Shown in pieces: positions 17,054 through 26,134 of a DNA stretch of 64,000 nt. Both the position numbers and the translations under genes were made by a program. A model generated the notes under the pieces. It ran no database searches. It saw only the letters and a list, made by a program, of their open reading frames with translations, and had not been told where the DNA came from. The first letter of the stretch is position 1; every line of letters starts with the position of its first letter. The DNA comes from an uncultured Clostridia bacterium (lineage in GTDB: Bacteria; Bacillota; Clostridia; Christensenellales; Borkfalkiaceae), in contig CASESJ010000001.1 in the NCBI GenBank assembly GCA_949290575.1, positions 372,001-436,000 of the forward strand. The letters run 5' to 3'.

Positions 17054-18586
17054 TTATCTGTATTTTTCGTAAAGTCTCCCGGCAACCTTAAGTCCGTCCG
17101 CAGCGGACGAAGTTATGCCGCCCGAATATCCGCTGCCTTCTCCGCAGGGATACAGACCTTCTACCGTGACGCTCTGTCCGCTTTCATTCCTTACTATCCT
17201 TACAGGAGATGAAAAACGCGTCTCAACGCCCGTAAGAACGGCGTGCGGAGATGCAAACCCCTTTAGCCTTCTGTCCATATCGGGAATTGCCGCCTTTAAA
17301 GCTTCAACAGCAACGGAAGGCAACACTTCTTTCAGCGGAGCATATGTCACTCCCGCAGCATAAGTCGGCTTAACCTCGCCGAAACTTCCGGAAAATTTAT
17401 CAGAAACAAAATCTCCGTAAGTCTGCGCGGGAGCTCTGTAATTTCTGCCGCCGAGCTCAAACGCCTTTCTCTCAATTTCCCTTTGGAAACGCATGCCCGC
17501 AAACAGGTCGTCCCCGCCGAAATCGCTTTTCTTCATCTGCACCATCAACGCAGAGTTGGAATTCTCGCCGTCGCGAGCATATAAACTCATTCCGTTCACC
17601 ACGACGCCGCCCTGCTCGCTTGCCGCAGGTATTACCACGCCGCCCGGACACATACAGAACGTAAACACTGTACGCTCATGCGCGTGAGATACAAGCTTAT
17701 AGTCGGCTGTCGGCAACAAAGCATAATTTTTGCCGTACTGCGCCAGCCCTATATCGGCGGCGAGGTGCTCTATCCTTACGCCGACGGCAAACTCGCGGGC
17801 TTCCATATACACACCGCTGTTATGCAACATTTCAAATGTGTCGCGCGCCGAATGTCCGATTGCAAATACAGCCTCGTCACAGGCAAGCTCCTGCTCTTCG
17901 CCAGACTTCTTCTTGAGTTTCAGCCCCGTCAGTCTGCCATTTTTACAGATAATGCCGTCAACGCGCGTATCAAACAGCACTTTTCCACCGTTTTCAATTA
18001 TATACGCGCGCATATTTTTCAGAACTTCGTAGAGCTTATCGCTACCGATATGCGGTTTATTGAGATATAAAATTTCTTCGGGTGCGCCGAAACGGGCAAA
18101 AATTCTGAGAACGTCCTTATTCAGCCCGTCGTGCGTCTGGGTATTGAGCTTTCCGTCCGAAAATGCACCCGCTCCGCCCTCGCCGAACTGCACATTGCTC
18201 TCCGTATCCAGCCTGCCTTCGCTGTAGAACCGCTCGCAGGTCTGCCTGCGCTCTTCGACTGCCTGTCCGCGCTCTATAAGATACGGACGGAAGCCGTGCT
18301 CTATAAGTCTTATTGCGCACATTAGACCCGCAGGACCGCCGCCGACTACCGCCACCGACGGGTTACCTGTTATCTTTTCAAACTTCGGCTTGCAAACCTC
18401 TTCGGTCTGCTTTGAACACGCTACAGAATACACCCAGAAGATATTGTTCTTGTCCCTCGCGTCGAGCGACTTTTTAATTATCTCAAAATACTTTACGGGC
18501 GCGCCGAGACTTTTTTCTGCAATTTTCAAAAGTTGCGACTGCGGGCACTTTATGGAAAGTTTGATATTGTCTATGCGCTTTATCAT
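17054..18586 (-). CDS. FAD-dependent dehydrogenase, COG2509-like
   Basis: A 510-residue flavoprotein. An N-terminal alpha/beta region (1-75) is followed by a dinucleotide-binding motif VVGGGPAGLMCAIRLIEHG, the family signature FGEGGAGAFSDGKLNTQ, and a C-terminal GLYPCGEGSGYSGGITSSAADGL that closes the FAD site. These proteins are annotated as uncharacterised FAD-dependent dehydrogenases; the substrate is unknown. The ATG at 18586 overlaps the stop of the BaiN-like gene (ATGA), so the two flavoproteins are translated in tandem. Confidence 0.88.
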   Translation of the reverse strand: MIKRIDNIKLSIKCPQSQLLKIAEKSLGAPVKYFEIIKKSLDARDKNNIFWVYSVACSKQTEEVCKPKFEKITGNPSVAVVGGGPAGLMCAIRLIEHGFRPYLIERGQAVEERRQTCERFYSEGRLDTESNVQFGEGGAGAFSDGKLNTQTHDGLNKDVLRIFARFGAPEEILYLNKPHIGSDKLYEVLKNMRAYIIENGGKVLFDTRVDGIICKNGRLTGLKLKKKSGEEQELACDEAVFAIGHSARDTFEMLHNSGVYMEAREFAVGVRIEHLAADIGLAQYGKNYALLPTADYKLVSHAHERTVFTFCMCPGGVVIPAASEQGGVVVNGMSLYARDGENSNSALMVQMKKSDFGGDDLFAGMRFQREIERKAFELGGRNYRAPAQTYGDFVSDKFSGSFGEVKPTYAAGVTYAPLKEVLPSVAVEALKAAIPDMDRRLKGFASPHAVLTGVETRFSSPVRIVRNESGQSVTVEGLYPCGEGSGYSGGITSSAADGLKVAGRLYEKYR

Positions 18587-19746
18587 AGTTCCCCCGCAAT
18601 CCTGTTTGCAACGTGCACGCCGCTTGCAAATGCCCATAAAAGGTTATAGCCGCCGCAATCGCCGTCGACATCGAGATATTCTCCCGTAAAATATAAGTCC
18701 TTACAAACCTTACTTTCAAGGTTTTCGTCTGTAAGCGAACAGTCTATGCCGCCGCGCGTGACCTGAGCATAGTCAAAGCCAAGCGTTCCCTTTACGGGCA
18801 AAGTAAAATCTTTGACCGCCTTTGCGATATCTTCCGCGCCGCCGCGCGTGCGCTTTATTATCGCTCTGCCGAGCTGATTGTGCAATGTGCCTGAGAGCAG
18901 TTCGCTCTGAGGATAGCCAAGTTTTTGCTTCAGCTTTATATCGCGCACGATCTGCTCCGCGCCGACACCCGGAAGAAACTCTGCATGGACTGTTACGTCC
19001 GTCTTATCGGCAACGGCAGACGAAAGCAAAAAGACGGCGTTGCCCGAAATGCCGTAGTCGGTAAAGATGACATCGCCGCGGCTCTGCTTTATTATTCTTC
19101 CCTTCCATTCCGCGCTGAGAACACACTCTGCGCGTATGCCCTTTAAGGTCTTTGTATAAGTCGTGTCCGTCTTAAGCTGTACAAGCGACGGATAAAGCGG
19201 CGTTATGCTGTGCCCGAGGCTCTCGGCAAGCGCGTAGGACGAACCGTCCGTACCGAACTGTTTCTGCGCTTTGCCGCCGCATGCGAGAACTACGCGGTCG
19301 GCGCAAATCCTCCCTCCGTCGGAAAGGGACAATTCAAACCCTTTTTTAACCTGCGTTACTCGGGTTGATGTAATTAAAACCGCTCCGAGAGAGTTGAGTT
19401 CGCGTATCAGGCTGTCGGAAAGAGCCGACGCCTGTCTGCCTGAGGGGTAAATTCTGCCCTCGTCGTCACAAGTTAAAATGCAATTAAAAAGCGAGGCGGG
19501 CAGATTGTAATCGCCGCCTATTATCGAATACGCAAGCTCCGACCCGCCGCCGTGATAATTCCCGGCGGTTAAGTTTATGTTTGACACATTGCCCTGGCCG
19601 TTGCCGGTGGCGGCTAATTTCTTGCCGAGGCGGTCGCACGCGTCTATGACGCACACTTTCGCCTGCCTTTTAAGCCTTTTGAGCGCAAGCGCGCAGGTAA
19701 GACCCGAAGCGCCGCCTCCGACTATTGCCACATCGTACTTTATCAT
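18583..19746 (-). CDS. HI0933/BaiN-family flavoprotein
   Basis: A 387-residue FAD-dependent oxidoreductase of the HI0933/BaiN family: VAIVGGGASGLTCALALKR at the N-terminus, then the family signature GKKLAATGNGQGNVSN (usually GRKLLxTGNGRCNxTN) and a C-terminal GEYLDVDGDCGGYNLLWAFASG. Some members reduce bile-acid intermediates; most have no known substrate. The arginine and cysteine of the usual GRCN are Gln and Gly here. The ATG at 19746 lies 6 nt after a -10 box, with no ribosome binding site, suggesting a leaderless message. Confidence 0.88.
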   Translation of the reverse strand: MIKYDVAIVGGGASGLTCALALKRLKRQAKVCVIDACDRLGKKLAATGNGQGNVSNINLTAGNYHGGGSELAYSIIGGDYNLPASLFNCILTCDDEGRIYPSGRQASALSDSLIRELNSLGAVLITSTRVTQVKKGFELSLSDGGRICADRVVLACGGKAQKQFGTDGSSYALAESLGHSITPLYPSLVQLKTDTTYTKTLKGIRAECVLSAEWKGRIIKQSRGDVIFTDYGISGNAVFLLSSAVADKTDVTVHAEFLPGVGAEQIVRDIKLKQKLGYPQSELLSGTLHNQLGRAIIKRTRGGAEDIAKAVKDFTLPVKGTLGFDYAQVTRGGIDCSLTDENLESKVCKDLYFTGEYLDVDGDCGGYNLLWAFASGVHVANRIAGEL

Positions 19747-19752
19747 AAGTTC

Positions 19753-19781
19753 ATTTTATAATAAAGAGATGAAGTTGTCAA
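19753..19781 (-). promoter_or_regulatory. Promoter predicting a leaderless BaiN-like mRNA
   Basis: On the minus strand TTGACA (19781-19776, overlapping the stop codon of the ferritin-like gene), 17 nt, TAAAAT (19758-19753). The ATG begins 7 nt after the -10 box, the usual transcription start position. Confidence 0.65.
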
Positions 19782-20287
19782 TCGCTTAACTTTGCGAGCA
19801 GCTCCTTAAACACCTTGAGGTGAAGTTTTTCGTCCTCTAAAATGCGCTCTATAATGCACTTTACCTTTTCGTTTCTGAGGCGTTCTATCATACGCTCATA
19901 CGAGCTGATGGCATTTTTTTCGGCTATAATGTCGTCCTCGAGCATATTTTTGAGCGAACACGAATAGCTGACGAACTTTGCCGAATAGAAATTGAATGCC
20001 GCGGGCGGAAATGCCGTATAAATCGGCAATGCGCCGAGAGCATATATGGTATTGCCGAGAAGTTTTAAGTGCGTCATTTCGGCTATGGCTATCTGTTCAA
20101 TTATACCGGCGTATTCGTCCTTGTTTTTGTTTTCGAAATTTATCGAATGATAGATGTACTGCAGCGTTGCGTTGAGCTCGCCTGCAGAAGACGCATAAGC
20201 GGGCGAAATTATGCGCAACGCCCTGCAATCGGGCGTTATGTCCTGCGTTGTGGGATAGGGTTTATCTACGATGAGAGGTTTGGGCAT
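19778..20287 (-). CDS. Ferritin-like di-metal protein (manganese-catalase/CotJC-like)
   Basis: A 169-residue four-helix protein. Probable metal ligands are the Glu of SAGELNATLQYIYHS, the AEMTHL motif (Glu and His), the Glu of DDIIAEKNAISSYERMI and the EDEKLHL motif. This arrangement fits the ferritin-like superfamily, close to small manganese-catalase-type proteins such as CotJC of spore formers. A redox or peroxide role is inferred. The ATG at 20287 follows AAGGAG at a rather long spacing; that ribosome binding site lies inside a terminator-like hairpin. Confidence 0.75.
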   Translation of the reverse strand: MPKPLIVDKPYPTTQDITPDCRALRIISPAYASSAGELNATLQYIYHSINFENKNKDEYAGIIEQIAIAEMTHLKLLGNTIYALGALPIYTAFPPAAFNFYSAKFVSYSCSLKNMLEDDIIAEKNAISSYERMIERLRNEKVKCIIERILEDEKLHLKVFKELLAKLSD

Positions 20288-20293
20288 AAAAAA

Positions 20294-20343
20294 AGCACTC
20301 CTTAAAAAATACTCGTACTTACAAAGTATTCTCAAGGCGTGCT
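20294..20343 (-). promoter_or_regulatory. Terminator-like leader hairpin just before the ferritin-like start codon
   Basis: On the minus strand GCACGCCTT pairs with AAGGAGTGC (one mismatch) and, inside, AATACT pairs with AGTATT. The 3' arm contains the only ribosome binding site and is followed directly by seven Ts and the ATG. Either it is the uvrA terminator placed unusually close to the next gene, or it is an attenuator/riboregulator that hides the ribosome binding site. Confidence 0.5.
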
Positions 20344-20404
20344 TTTTGTTAAAAAATCAATTTAAAGCATACGGCGTGCGTTCTGCTGCTTACAGCTTTT
20401 TAAA

Positions 20405-23227
20405 TCAGTCGACTTTCAATATTTTTTTAAGAAACTGACCCGTATAACTTTCGGGCACTTTTGCAACCTCTTCGGGCGTACCGCAGGCAACTATCGTGCC
20501 GCCTCCCGAACCGCCCTCGGGACCGAGGTCGATTATATAGTCCGCCGTCTTTATAACGTCAAGGTTGTGCTCTATGACGAGGACGGTGTTTCCGCCCTCC
20601 CTCAACCTGGCGAGTATGCCTACGAGTTTATCCACGTCGTAGCTGTGAAGTCCCGTCGTCGGTTCGTCGAGAATGTAGAACGTCTTGCCCGTCGAACGCT
20701 TTGAAAGTTCGGTTGCAAGCTTTACCCTCTGCGCCTCGCCGCCCGAAAGGGTTGTAGAGCTCTGTCCGAGCTTGATGTAGCCAAGCCCCACGTCGCACAG
20801 CGTCTTTATTTTGTTGTATATCGAGGACACGGGCTTGAAGAATTCCGCCGCCTCCTCGCAGGTCATTTCGAGCACGTCGGAGATGGACTTGCCCTTGTAT
20901 CTGACCTCGAGCGTCTCTCTGTTGTAGCGTTTGCCGCCGCACACTTCGCAGGGGACGAAGATATCTGGCAGGAAATGCATGGCTATCTGCAATATGCCGT
21001 CGCCCTGACAGTGTTCGCACCTGCCGCCGGCGACGTTGAAGGAAAATCTGCCCGATTTATAGCCCCTCTCCTTTGCGTCCGGCGTTGCCGCGAACAGGTC
21101 GCGTATATACTGGAACACACCCGTATATGTTGCGGGGTTGGAACGGGGCGTTCTGCCTATGGGCTGCTGGTCTATGGCTATGACTTTATCGAAGTATTCA
21201 AGCCCCTCTATCCTCTGCGCGTTGCCGAGGCGTTGACGCGCGCCGTTGAGGTTGTTTGCAAGGTAAGGATAGACGATTTCATTTACAAAACTCGATTTGC
21301 CGCTGCCCGAAACGCCCGTAACGGCGGTTATCAGACCCGCAGGAACGCTTATATCTATATTTTTGAGGTTGTTCTGTCTGCAGCCGTAAACTTTCAGCCA
21401 TCTGCCGTCGGGCTGTTTTCTGAACGAGGGTATTTCAATCTTTCTTCTGCCCGCAAGAAAATCGCCCGTGATAGATTTCGGCTCGTTCATTATATCCTGC
21501 TGTGTGCCGCAGGCAACCACTTCGCCGCCGTGTACGCCCGCCATAGGTCCGATATCGACGATATAGTCCGCCGCGCGGATGGTGTCCTCGTCGTGCTCGA
21601 CGACTATCAACGTATTGCCTATATCGCGCAGACCTTTGAGAGATGTCAGAAGCTTTTCGTTGTCGCGCTGATGAAGTCCTATCGACGGTTCGTCGAGAAT
21701 ATACAGCACTCCCGTGAGCGCGCTGCCTATCTGCGTTGCCAGCCTTATGCGCTGGCTCTCTCCGCCCGACAGGGTGGACGCGCTGCGCGACAGCGTAAGA
21801 TAGCCAAGCCCCACATTTTCAAGAAAGCTTATGCGGTTGTCTATCTCCTTGATTATGCTGTCGGCAATCATGTGCTCAGTCTTGCCGAAGAAGGAAAAAT
21901 CGGAAAACTTTTTGAGCTCGTCAACCGACATATCGCACACTTCGGCTATATTTTTGCCGCCCACCGTGACGGCGAGTGCCTCCTTTTTGAGCCTCTTTCC
22001 GTGACAGCAGGGACATTCGGATGTGCGCATATAGCGTTCTATGTCCCACTTGACACTCTCGGACTGCGTCTGATTGTACCGCCTTTGAAGGTTTGCGGCA
22101 AAGCCCTCCCAAGCCGTCTTATAGCTGCCCGAAAATCTGTATGCGTTGTACTCGAGCTCTATCTTTTCGCCGCCGTTGCCCCACATGAGCATATCATATA
22201 CGCCCTCGGGCAAGTCCTTGACGGGCACATCCAGCGAGAAACCGTATACCGACGACAGCGACTTTAAATACATCTGCGTCATCGCCGAGGAGTCCAGATT
22301 CCAGCCGCTTATCTTAATTGCGCCCTCGCGCAGAGTTTTATTCTTGTCGGGACATATGAGGTCGGGGTCTATCGACTGCTTGAAGCCCAGACCCGAACAC
22401 TCGGGACACGCGCCCCAAGGGGTGTTGAACGAGAAAAGTCGGGGTTCGATTTCCTCTATCGATATTCCGCAGTCGGGGCAGGCATACTTGGAAGAAAACA
22501 GCTCTTCCTTGCCGTCGCACTCTATGACAACCAGACCGTCGGCGAGTTTGAGCGCGCTTTCAAGGCTGTCGGTCAGCCTTTTGAGTATGCCGTCCTTTAT
22601 TACAAGTCGGTCGATTATGACTGAAATGTTGTGCCTTATATTCTTTTCGAGGCGTATCTCTTCCTGCAAATCGTAGACTATGCCGTCTATCTTAACTCTG
22701 CCGTAGCCGCTCTTTTTGTATGACGAAAGTTCCTTGACGAACTCGCCCTTCTTTCCGCGGACTACGGGGGCTTCGACCATAATCTTGCTGCCTGCGGGCA
22801 TGAGCATTACTCTGTCGGCAATTTCATCCACCGACTGACGGCGTATCTCCCTGCCGCACTTGGGGCAATGAGGCACGCCCACCCTCGCAAAGAGCAGTCG
22901 GAAGTAGTCATAAATTTCCGTCACCGTGCCCACGGTAGAACGGGGGTTGTGAGAAGTTGTCTTCTGGTCTATGGAAATGGCGGGCGAAAGTCCGTCAATG
23001 AGCTCGACGTCGGGCTTTTCCATCTGCCCGAGGAACTGCCTCGCGTAGGACGAAAGGCTTTCGATATACCTTCTCTGTCCCTCGGCAAATATCGTATCGA
23101 ATGCCAGCGTGGACTTGCCGCTGCCCGAAAGCCCCGTAAACACCGTAAGCGTGTTGCGAGGGATATGGACGTCGATGTTTTTTAAGTTGTTTTCCTTTGC
23201 GCCCTTTACAAAAATTTCTTCTTTCAT
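20405..23227 (-). CDS. uvrA: Excinuclease ABC subunit A
   Basis: A 940-residue UvrA with two ABC ATPase modules: Walker [12 protein letters not shown] and [10 protein letters not shown], two signature motifs [12 protein letters not shown] and [12 protein letters not shown], and zinc-binding cysteine clusters (CPKCGRE, CPDCG...CPECSGLG, and CEHCQGDG...CEVCGGKRY). It is the damage sensor of nucleotide-excision repair. The ATG at 23227 overlaps the uvrB stop (ATGA), so it shares the uvrB promoter and LexA box. Confidence 0.98.
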   Translation of the reverse strand: MKEEIFVKGAKENNLKNIDVHIPRNTLTVFTGLSGSGKSTLAFDTIFAEGQRRYIESLSSYARQFLGQMEKPDVELIDGLSPAISIDQKTTSHNPRSTVGTVTEIYDYFRLLFARVGVPHCPKCGREIRRQSVDEIADRVMLMPAGSKIMVEAPVVRGKKGEFVKELSSYKKSGYGRVKIDGIVYDLQEEIRLEKNIRHNISVIIDRLVIKDGILKRLTDSLESALKLADGLVVIECDGKEELFSSKYACPDCGISIEEIEPRLFSFNTPWGACPECSGLGFKQSIDPDLICPDKNKTLREGAIKISGWNLDSSAMTQMYLKSLSSVYGFSLDVPVKDLPEGVYDMLMWGNGGEKIELEYNAYRFSGSYKTAWEGFAANLQRRYNQTQSESVKWDIERYMRTSECPCCHGKRLKKEALAVTVGGKNIAEVCDMSVDELKKFSDFSFFGKTEHMIADSIIKEIDNRISFLENVGLGYLTLSRSASTLSGGESQRIRLATQIGSALTGVLYILDEPSIGLHQRDNEKLLTSLKGLRDIGNTLIVVEHDEDTIRAADYIVDIGPMAGVHGGEVVACGTQQDIMNEPKSITGDFLAGRRKIEIPSFRKQPDGRWLKVYGCRQNNLKNIDISVPAGLITAVTGVSGSGKSSFVNEIVYPYLANNLNGARQRLGNAQRIEGLEYFDKVIAIDQQPIGRTPRSNPATYTGVFQYIRDLFAATPDAKERGYKSGRFSFNVAGGRCEHCQGDGILQIAMHFLPDIFVPCEVCGGKRYNRETLEVRYKGKSISDVLEMTCEEAAEFFKPVSSIYNKIKTLCDVGLGYIKLGQSSTTLSGGEAQRVKLATELSKRSTGKTFYILDEPTTGLHSYDVDKLVGILARLREGGNTVLVIEHNLDVIKTADYIIDLGPEGGSGGGTIVACGTPEEVAKVPESYTGQFLKKILKVD

Positions 23228-25191
23228 GATTTCTTTGCCTGCATAAGCCGCTTTTTAAGCTGTGAAATGGTGTCGCGTATCTCTATCGCCCGCTCGAAGT
23301 CGAGCTGGGCGGACGCAACTTTCATAAGCGCCTTGAGCTTTTCTATCTCTGCGGGGATATCCTTGAAATTCATGTCCTCGCCCGCCTTCTTCTTGGTAGT
23401 TATGCCGAGGTCGATTTTTACCTCTTTTATTATGGTCTTCGGAATTATGCCGTGCTCTTTGTTGTATGCGTCCTGTATGGTGCGGCGACGGTTGGTCTCG
23501 TCTATCGCGCGGCGCATGCTGCCCGTTATCGCGTCGGCATACATTATAACTCTGCCCTCCGCGTTTCTCGCCGCTCTGCCTATCGTCTGCACGAGCGCGG
23601 TTTCGCTCCTCAGAAAACCCTCTTTATCGGCGTCGAGTATGGCGACGAGCTTTACCTCGGGCAGGTCAAGTCCCTCCCTCAGAAGGTTTATGCCGCAGAG
23701 TATATCGAACTCGCCCGAGCGCAGACCGTTGATTATGTCTATTCTCTCGAGAGCGTCTATGTCGGAGTGCATATATCGCACCTTCAGCCCGTGTTCCTTT
23801 ATATAGTCAGTAAGGCTCTCCGCCATTTTTTTGGTCATTGTAGTGACGAGCACTCTGCCCCCGCCGCCTACAACCGTGTTTATTTCGCCGAGAAGATTGT
23901 CTATCTGACCCTTTGTAGGGCGGATATCTATGACGGGGTCTAAAAGTCCCGTGGGACGGATGAGCTGTTCGACGACCTGCCCCGCCTGCTCAAGCTCGTA
24001 TGGTGCGGGCGTCGCCGAAACGCATATGAGCTGAGGCACGCGCTCGTCGAACTCTTCAAATGTGAGCGGACGGTTGTCGTATGCCGACTTGAGACGGAAA
24101 CCGTAATTTACGAGGTTGTCCTTCCTCGAGCGGTCGCCGTGATACATTGCGCGTATCTGTGGTATCGTCATATGGCTCTCGTCTATGAACACTAAAAATC
24201 TGCCTGCGGGGAAGTAGTCCAGAAGTGTAAAAGACGGCTCGCCCGGAGCTCTGCCGTCAAAGTAGCGCGAATAGTTCTCCACGCCAGAGCAATAGCCTAT
24301 TTCCCTCATCATCTCGAGGTCATAAGTCGTGCGCTGCTCCAGCCTCTGCGCCTCTAAAAGCTTGCCCTCGTCGCGGAACGCCCTGACTTCGTTTTTCATA
24401 TCGCACTCTATCATCGAAAGGGCGGACTGCATCTTTTCGCTGCCGACGGCATACTGGCTCGCAGGGAAGATGAGCACGTGCTTGAGCTCTGAAATTATCG
24501 TGCCTGTGAGAGCTTCCTCTTCGCATATTCTGTCTATTTCGTCGCCGAAAAATTCCACCCTTATGGCAATTTCCGAATTTGACGCGGGGAAAATTTCCAC
24601 TATGTCGCCGCGCACTCTGAACGAGGAACGCTGAAAATCTATGTCCCTGCGCTGATACTGTATCTCTACAAGCTTCCTCAAGAGCGCGTCGCGCTCCATC
24701 TCCATTCCCGGACGCAGCGAGATTGCAAGGCGGAAATATTCCTCGGGCGCGCCCAGACCATATATGCACGAAACTGACGCGACGACTATTACGTCCTGCC
24801 GCTCGCCGAGCGAGCTCGTTGCAGAGTTGCGCAATTTGTCTATCTCGTCGTTTAAGCTCATGTCCTTTTCGATATAGGTATCCGTCGAGGGAATGTAGCT
24901 CTCGGGCTGATAATAATCGTAGTAAGAGACAAAGTATTCCACCCTGTTTTCGGGGAAAAATTCCTTGAATTCGTTGCAAAGCTGCGCCGCGAGCGTCTTG
25001 TTGTGCGCAATTACAAGCGTGGGGCGATTGACGTTCTTTATGACGTTTGCCATAGTGAACGTCTTGCCCGAGCCCGTTACGCCCACCAGAACCTGCGTGC
25101 GTATGCCGTCAAGCACCCCCTCAGTAAGCTTTTCTATCGCCTGCGGCTGGTCGCCCGTCGGATTGAATTTTGAATGAAGTCTGAATTCCAT
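23224..25191 (-). CDS. uvrB: Excinuclease ABC subunit B
   Basis: A 655-residue UvrB helicase-like protein: Walker [12 protein letters not shown] near residue 40, the beta-hairpin region [24 protein letters not shown]-like FIDESHMT, motif [11 protein letters not shown], and a C-terminal UVR domain ([15 protein letters not shown]) that binds UvrC. It verifies damage and loads UvrC. A consensus promoter and a LexA box precede it, so the uvrBA operon is predicted to be SOS-induced. Confidence 0.98.
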   Translation of the reverse strand: MEFRLHSKFNPTGDQPQAIEKLTEGVLDGIRTQVLVGVTGSGKTFTMANVIKNVNRPTLVIAHNKTLAAQLCNEFKEFFPENRVEYFVSYYDYYQPESYIPSTDTYIEKDMSLNDEIDKLRNSATSSLGERQDVIVVASVSCIYGLGAPEEYFRLAISLRPGMEMERDALLRKLVEIQYQRRDIDFQRSSFRVRGDIVEIFPASNSEIAIRVEFFGDEIDRICEEEALTGTIISELKHVLIFPASQYAVGSEKMQSALSMIECDMKNEVRAFRDEGKLLEAQRLEQRTTYDLEMMREIGYCSGVENYSRYFDGRAPGEPSFTLLDYFPAGRFLVFIDESHMTIPQIRAMYHGDRSRKDNLVNYGFRLKSAYDNRPLTFEEFDERVPQLICVSATPAPYELEQAGQVVEQLIRPTGLLDPVIDIRPTKGQIDNLLGEINTVVGGGGRVLVTTMTKKMAESLTDYIKEHGLKVRYMHSDIDALERIDIINGLRSGEFDILCGINLLREGLDLPEVKLVAILDADKEGFLRSETALVQTIGRAARNAEGRVIMYADAITGSMRRAIDETNRRRTIQDAYNKEHGIIPKTIIKEVKIDLGITTKKKAGEDMNFKDIPAEIEKLKALMKVASAQLDFERAIEIRDTISQLKKRLMQAKKS

Positions 25192-25197
25192 ATATGT

Positions 25198-25211
25198 AGA
25201 ACGTATGTTTT
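25198..25211 (-). promoter_or_regulatory. LexA (SOS) box of uvrBA
   Basis: The plus strand reads GAACGTATGTTT (25199-25210), an exact match to the Bacillus-type core GAAC-RNRY-GTTY. It covers the predicted transcription start (+1 to +14) of the uvrB promoter, an ideal repressor position. Confidence 0.8.
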
Positions 25212-25217
25212 TTCTGT

Positions 25218-25246
25218 ATTGTACACCCTCGGACCTGCATTGTCAA
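25218..25246 (-). promoter_or_regulatory. uvrBA promoter
   Basis: On the minus strand TTGACA (25246-25241), 17 nt, TACAAT (25223-25218), with the start predicted near 25211 and a leader of about 20 nt before the uvrB ATG. Confidence 0.8.
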
Positions 25247-25332
25247 GCGGCGGCGGGCACGGAAGGGTATTTATCGTTAGCACATTAAATAATCGGGCAA
25301 AAAATGATTTAAAAAACGGGCGTGAGACGGAC

Positions 25333-26046
25333 TTACTCGTCCGCGGCGATATCCTTTATGACTTCGGCTGCCATCAGAAGTCCCGCAACCGAGGGGACAA
25401 ATGAGCAGCTTGCTGGCACGGGTCTGCCAGTCGCGGGGCGGACCTCTTCAACGCAGACTTTTACGGGAGTTTCGTCGGAATAGACGACTTTCAGACTGTC
25501 TATGCCCTGCTTTTTGAGAAGAGAGCGCATAACGCGCGCCAGAGGGCAGACGGAAGTCGAGTAAATGTCGGCGACTTTGAGCCTTTCGGGCTGCAGCTTA
25601 TTGCCCGTTCCCATGCAGGAGATTATTTTTACTCCCGCCTGTTTTGCTCTGACTGCGAGGTCGACTTTGGCTGAAACTGTATCTATGGCGTCGACTATAT
25701 AGTCATAGTCGGAAAAATCGAATTTGGAGCAGGTGTTTTCGTCATAGAAAAGGTTAAACGTGCGCACTTCCGCCGACGGATTTATATCGAGCACGCGCTC
25801 CCGCGCAACCTCGGTTTTATACCGACCGACATTGTCGGAGAGAGCCAGTATCTGGCGGTTTATGTTGGTTACGTCTATAGTATCGGCGTCGATTAAGTCG
25901 AATGACCCCACGCCGCTGCGGGCGAGAGCTTCGAGACAATATCCGCCCACTCCGCCCAGTCCGAAGACTGCGACGCGGGCGTTCTGTAATTTTTCCATTG
26001 CCTGCGCGCCCAGAAGTGCGGCAGTGCGACTGAATGCCTGTTTCAT
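25333..26046 (-). CDS. tcdA: tRNA threonylcarbamoyladenosine dehydratase (TcdA/CsdL-like)
   Basis: A 237-residue E1-like (ThiF-fold) protein: the nucleotide motif VFGLGGVGGYCLEALARSGVG, then DADTIDVTNINRQ, the Asp of YIVDAIDTVSAK, and the C-terminal SCSFVPSVAGLLMA. TcdA cyclises t6A37 to ct6A in tRNAs. It is one step downstream of the TsaE/TsaB products encoded at the right end of this window. The ATG lies 6 nt after a TATAAT box and has no ribosome binding site. Confidence 0.92.
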   Translation of the reverse strand: MKQAFSRTAALLGAQAMEKLQNARVAVFGLGGVGGYCLEALARSGVGSFDLIDADTIDVTNINRQILALSDNVGRYKTEVARERVLDINPSAEVRTFNLFYDENTCSKFDFSDYDYIVDAIDTVSAKVDLAVRAKQAGVKIISCMGTGNKLQPERLKVADIYSTSVCPLARVMRSLLKKQGIDSLKVVYSDETPVKVCVEEVRPATGRPVPASCSFVPSVAGLLMAAEVIKDIAADE

Positions 26047-26052
26047 AGCTTA

Positions 26053-26080
26053 ATTATAGCACCTTTTGTTCTTAAATCAA
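26053..26080 (-). promoter_or_regulatory. Promoter predicting a leaderless tcdA mRNA
   Basis: On the minus strand TTGATT (26080-26075), 16 nt, TATAAT (26058-26053); the ATG starts 7 nt after the -10 box. Confidence 0.55.
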
Positions 26081-26088
26081 ACCAAAAA

Positions 26089-26111
26089 GCCGCCCGCAAT
26101 CTGCGGGCGGC
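26089..26111 (-). terminator. Intrinsic terminator of the two-component operon
   Basis: A 10-bp GC stem (GCCGCCCGCA and complement) with a 3-nt loop follows the histidine kinase stop by 23 nt and ends in five Ts on the minus strand. Confidence 0.85.
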
Positions 26112-26134
26112 GATTTTAAATAATTTTTACCTCT

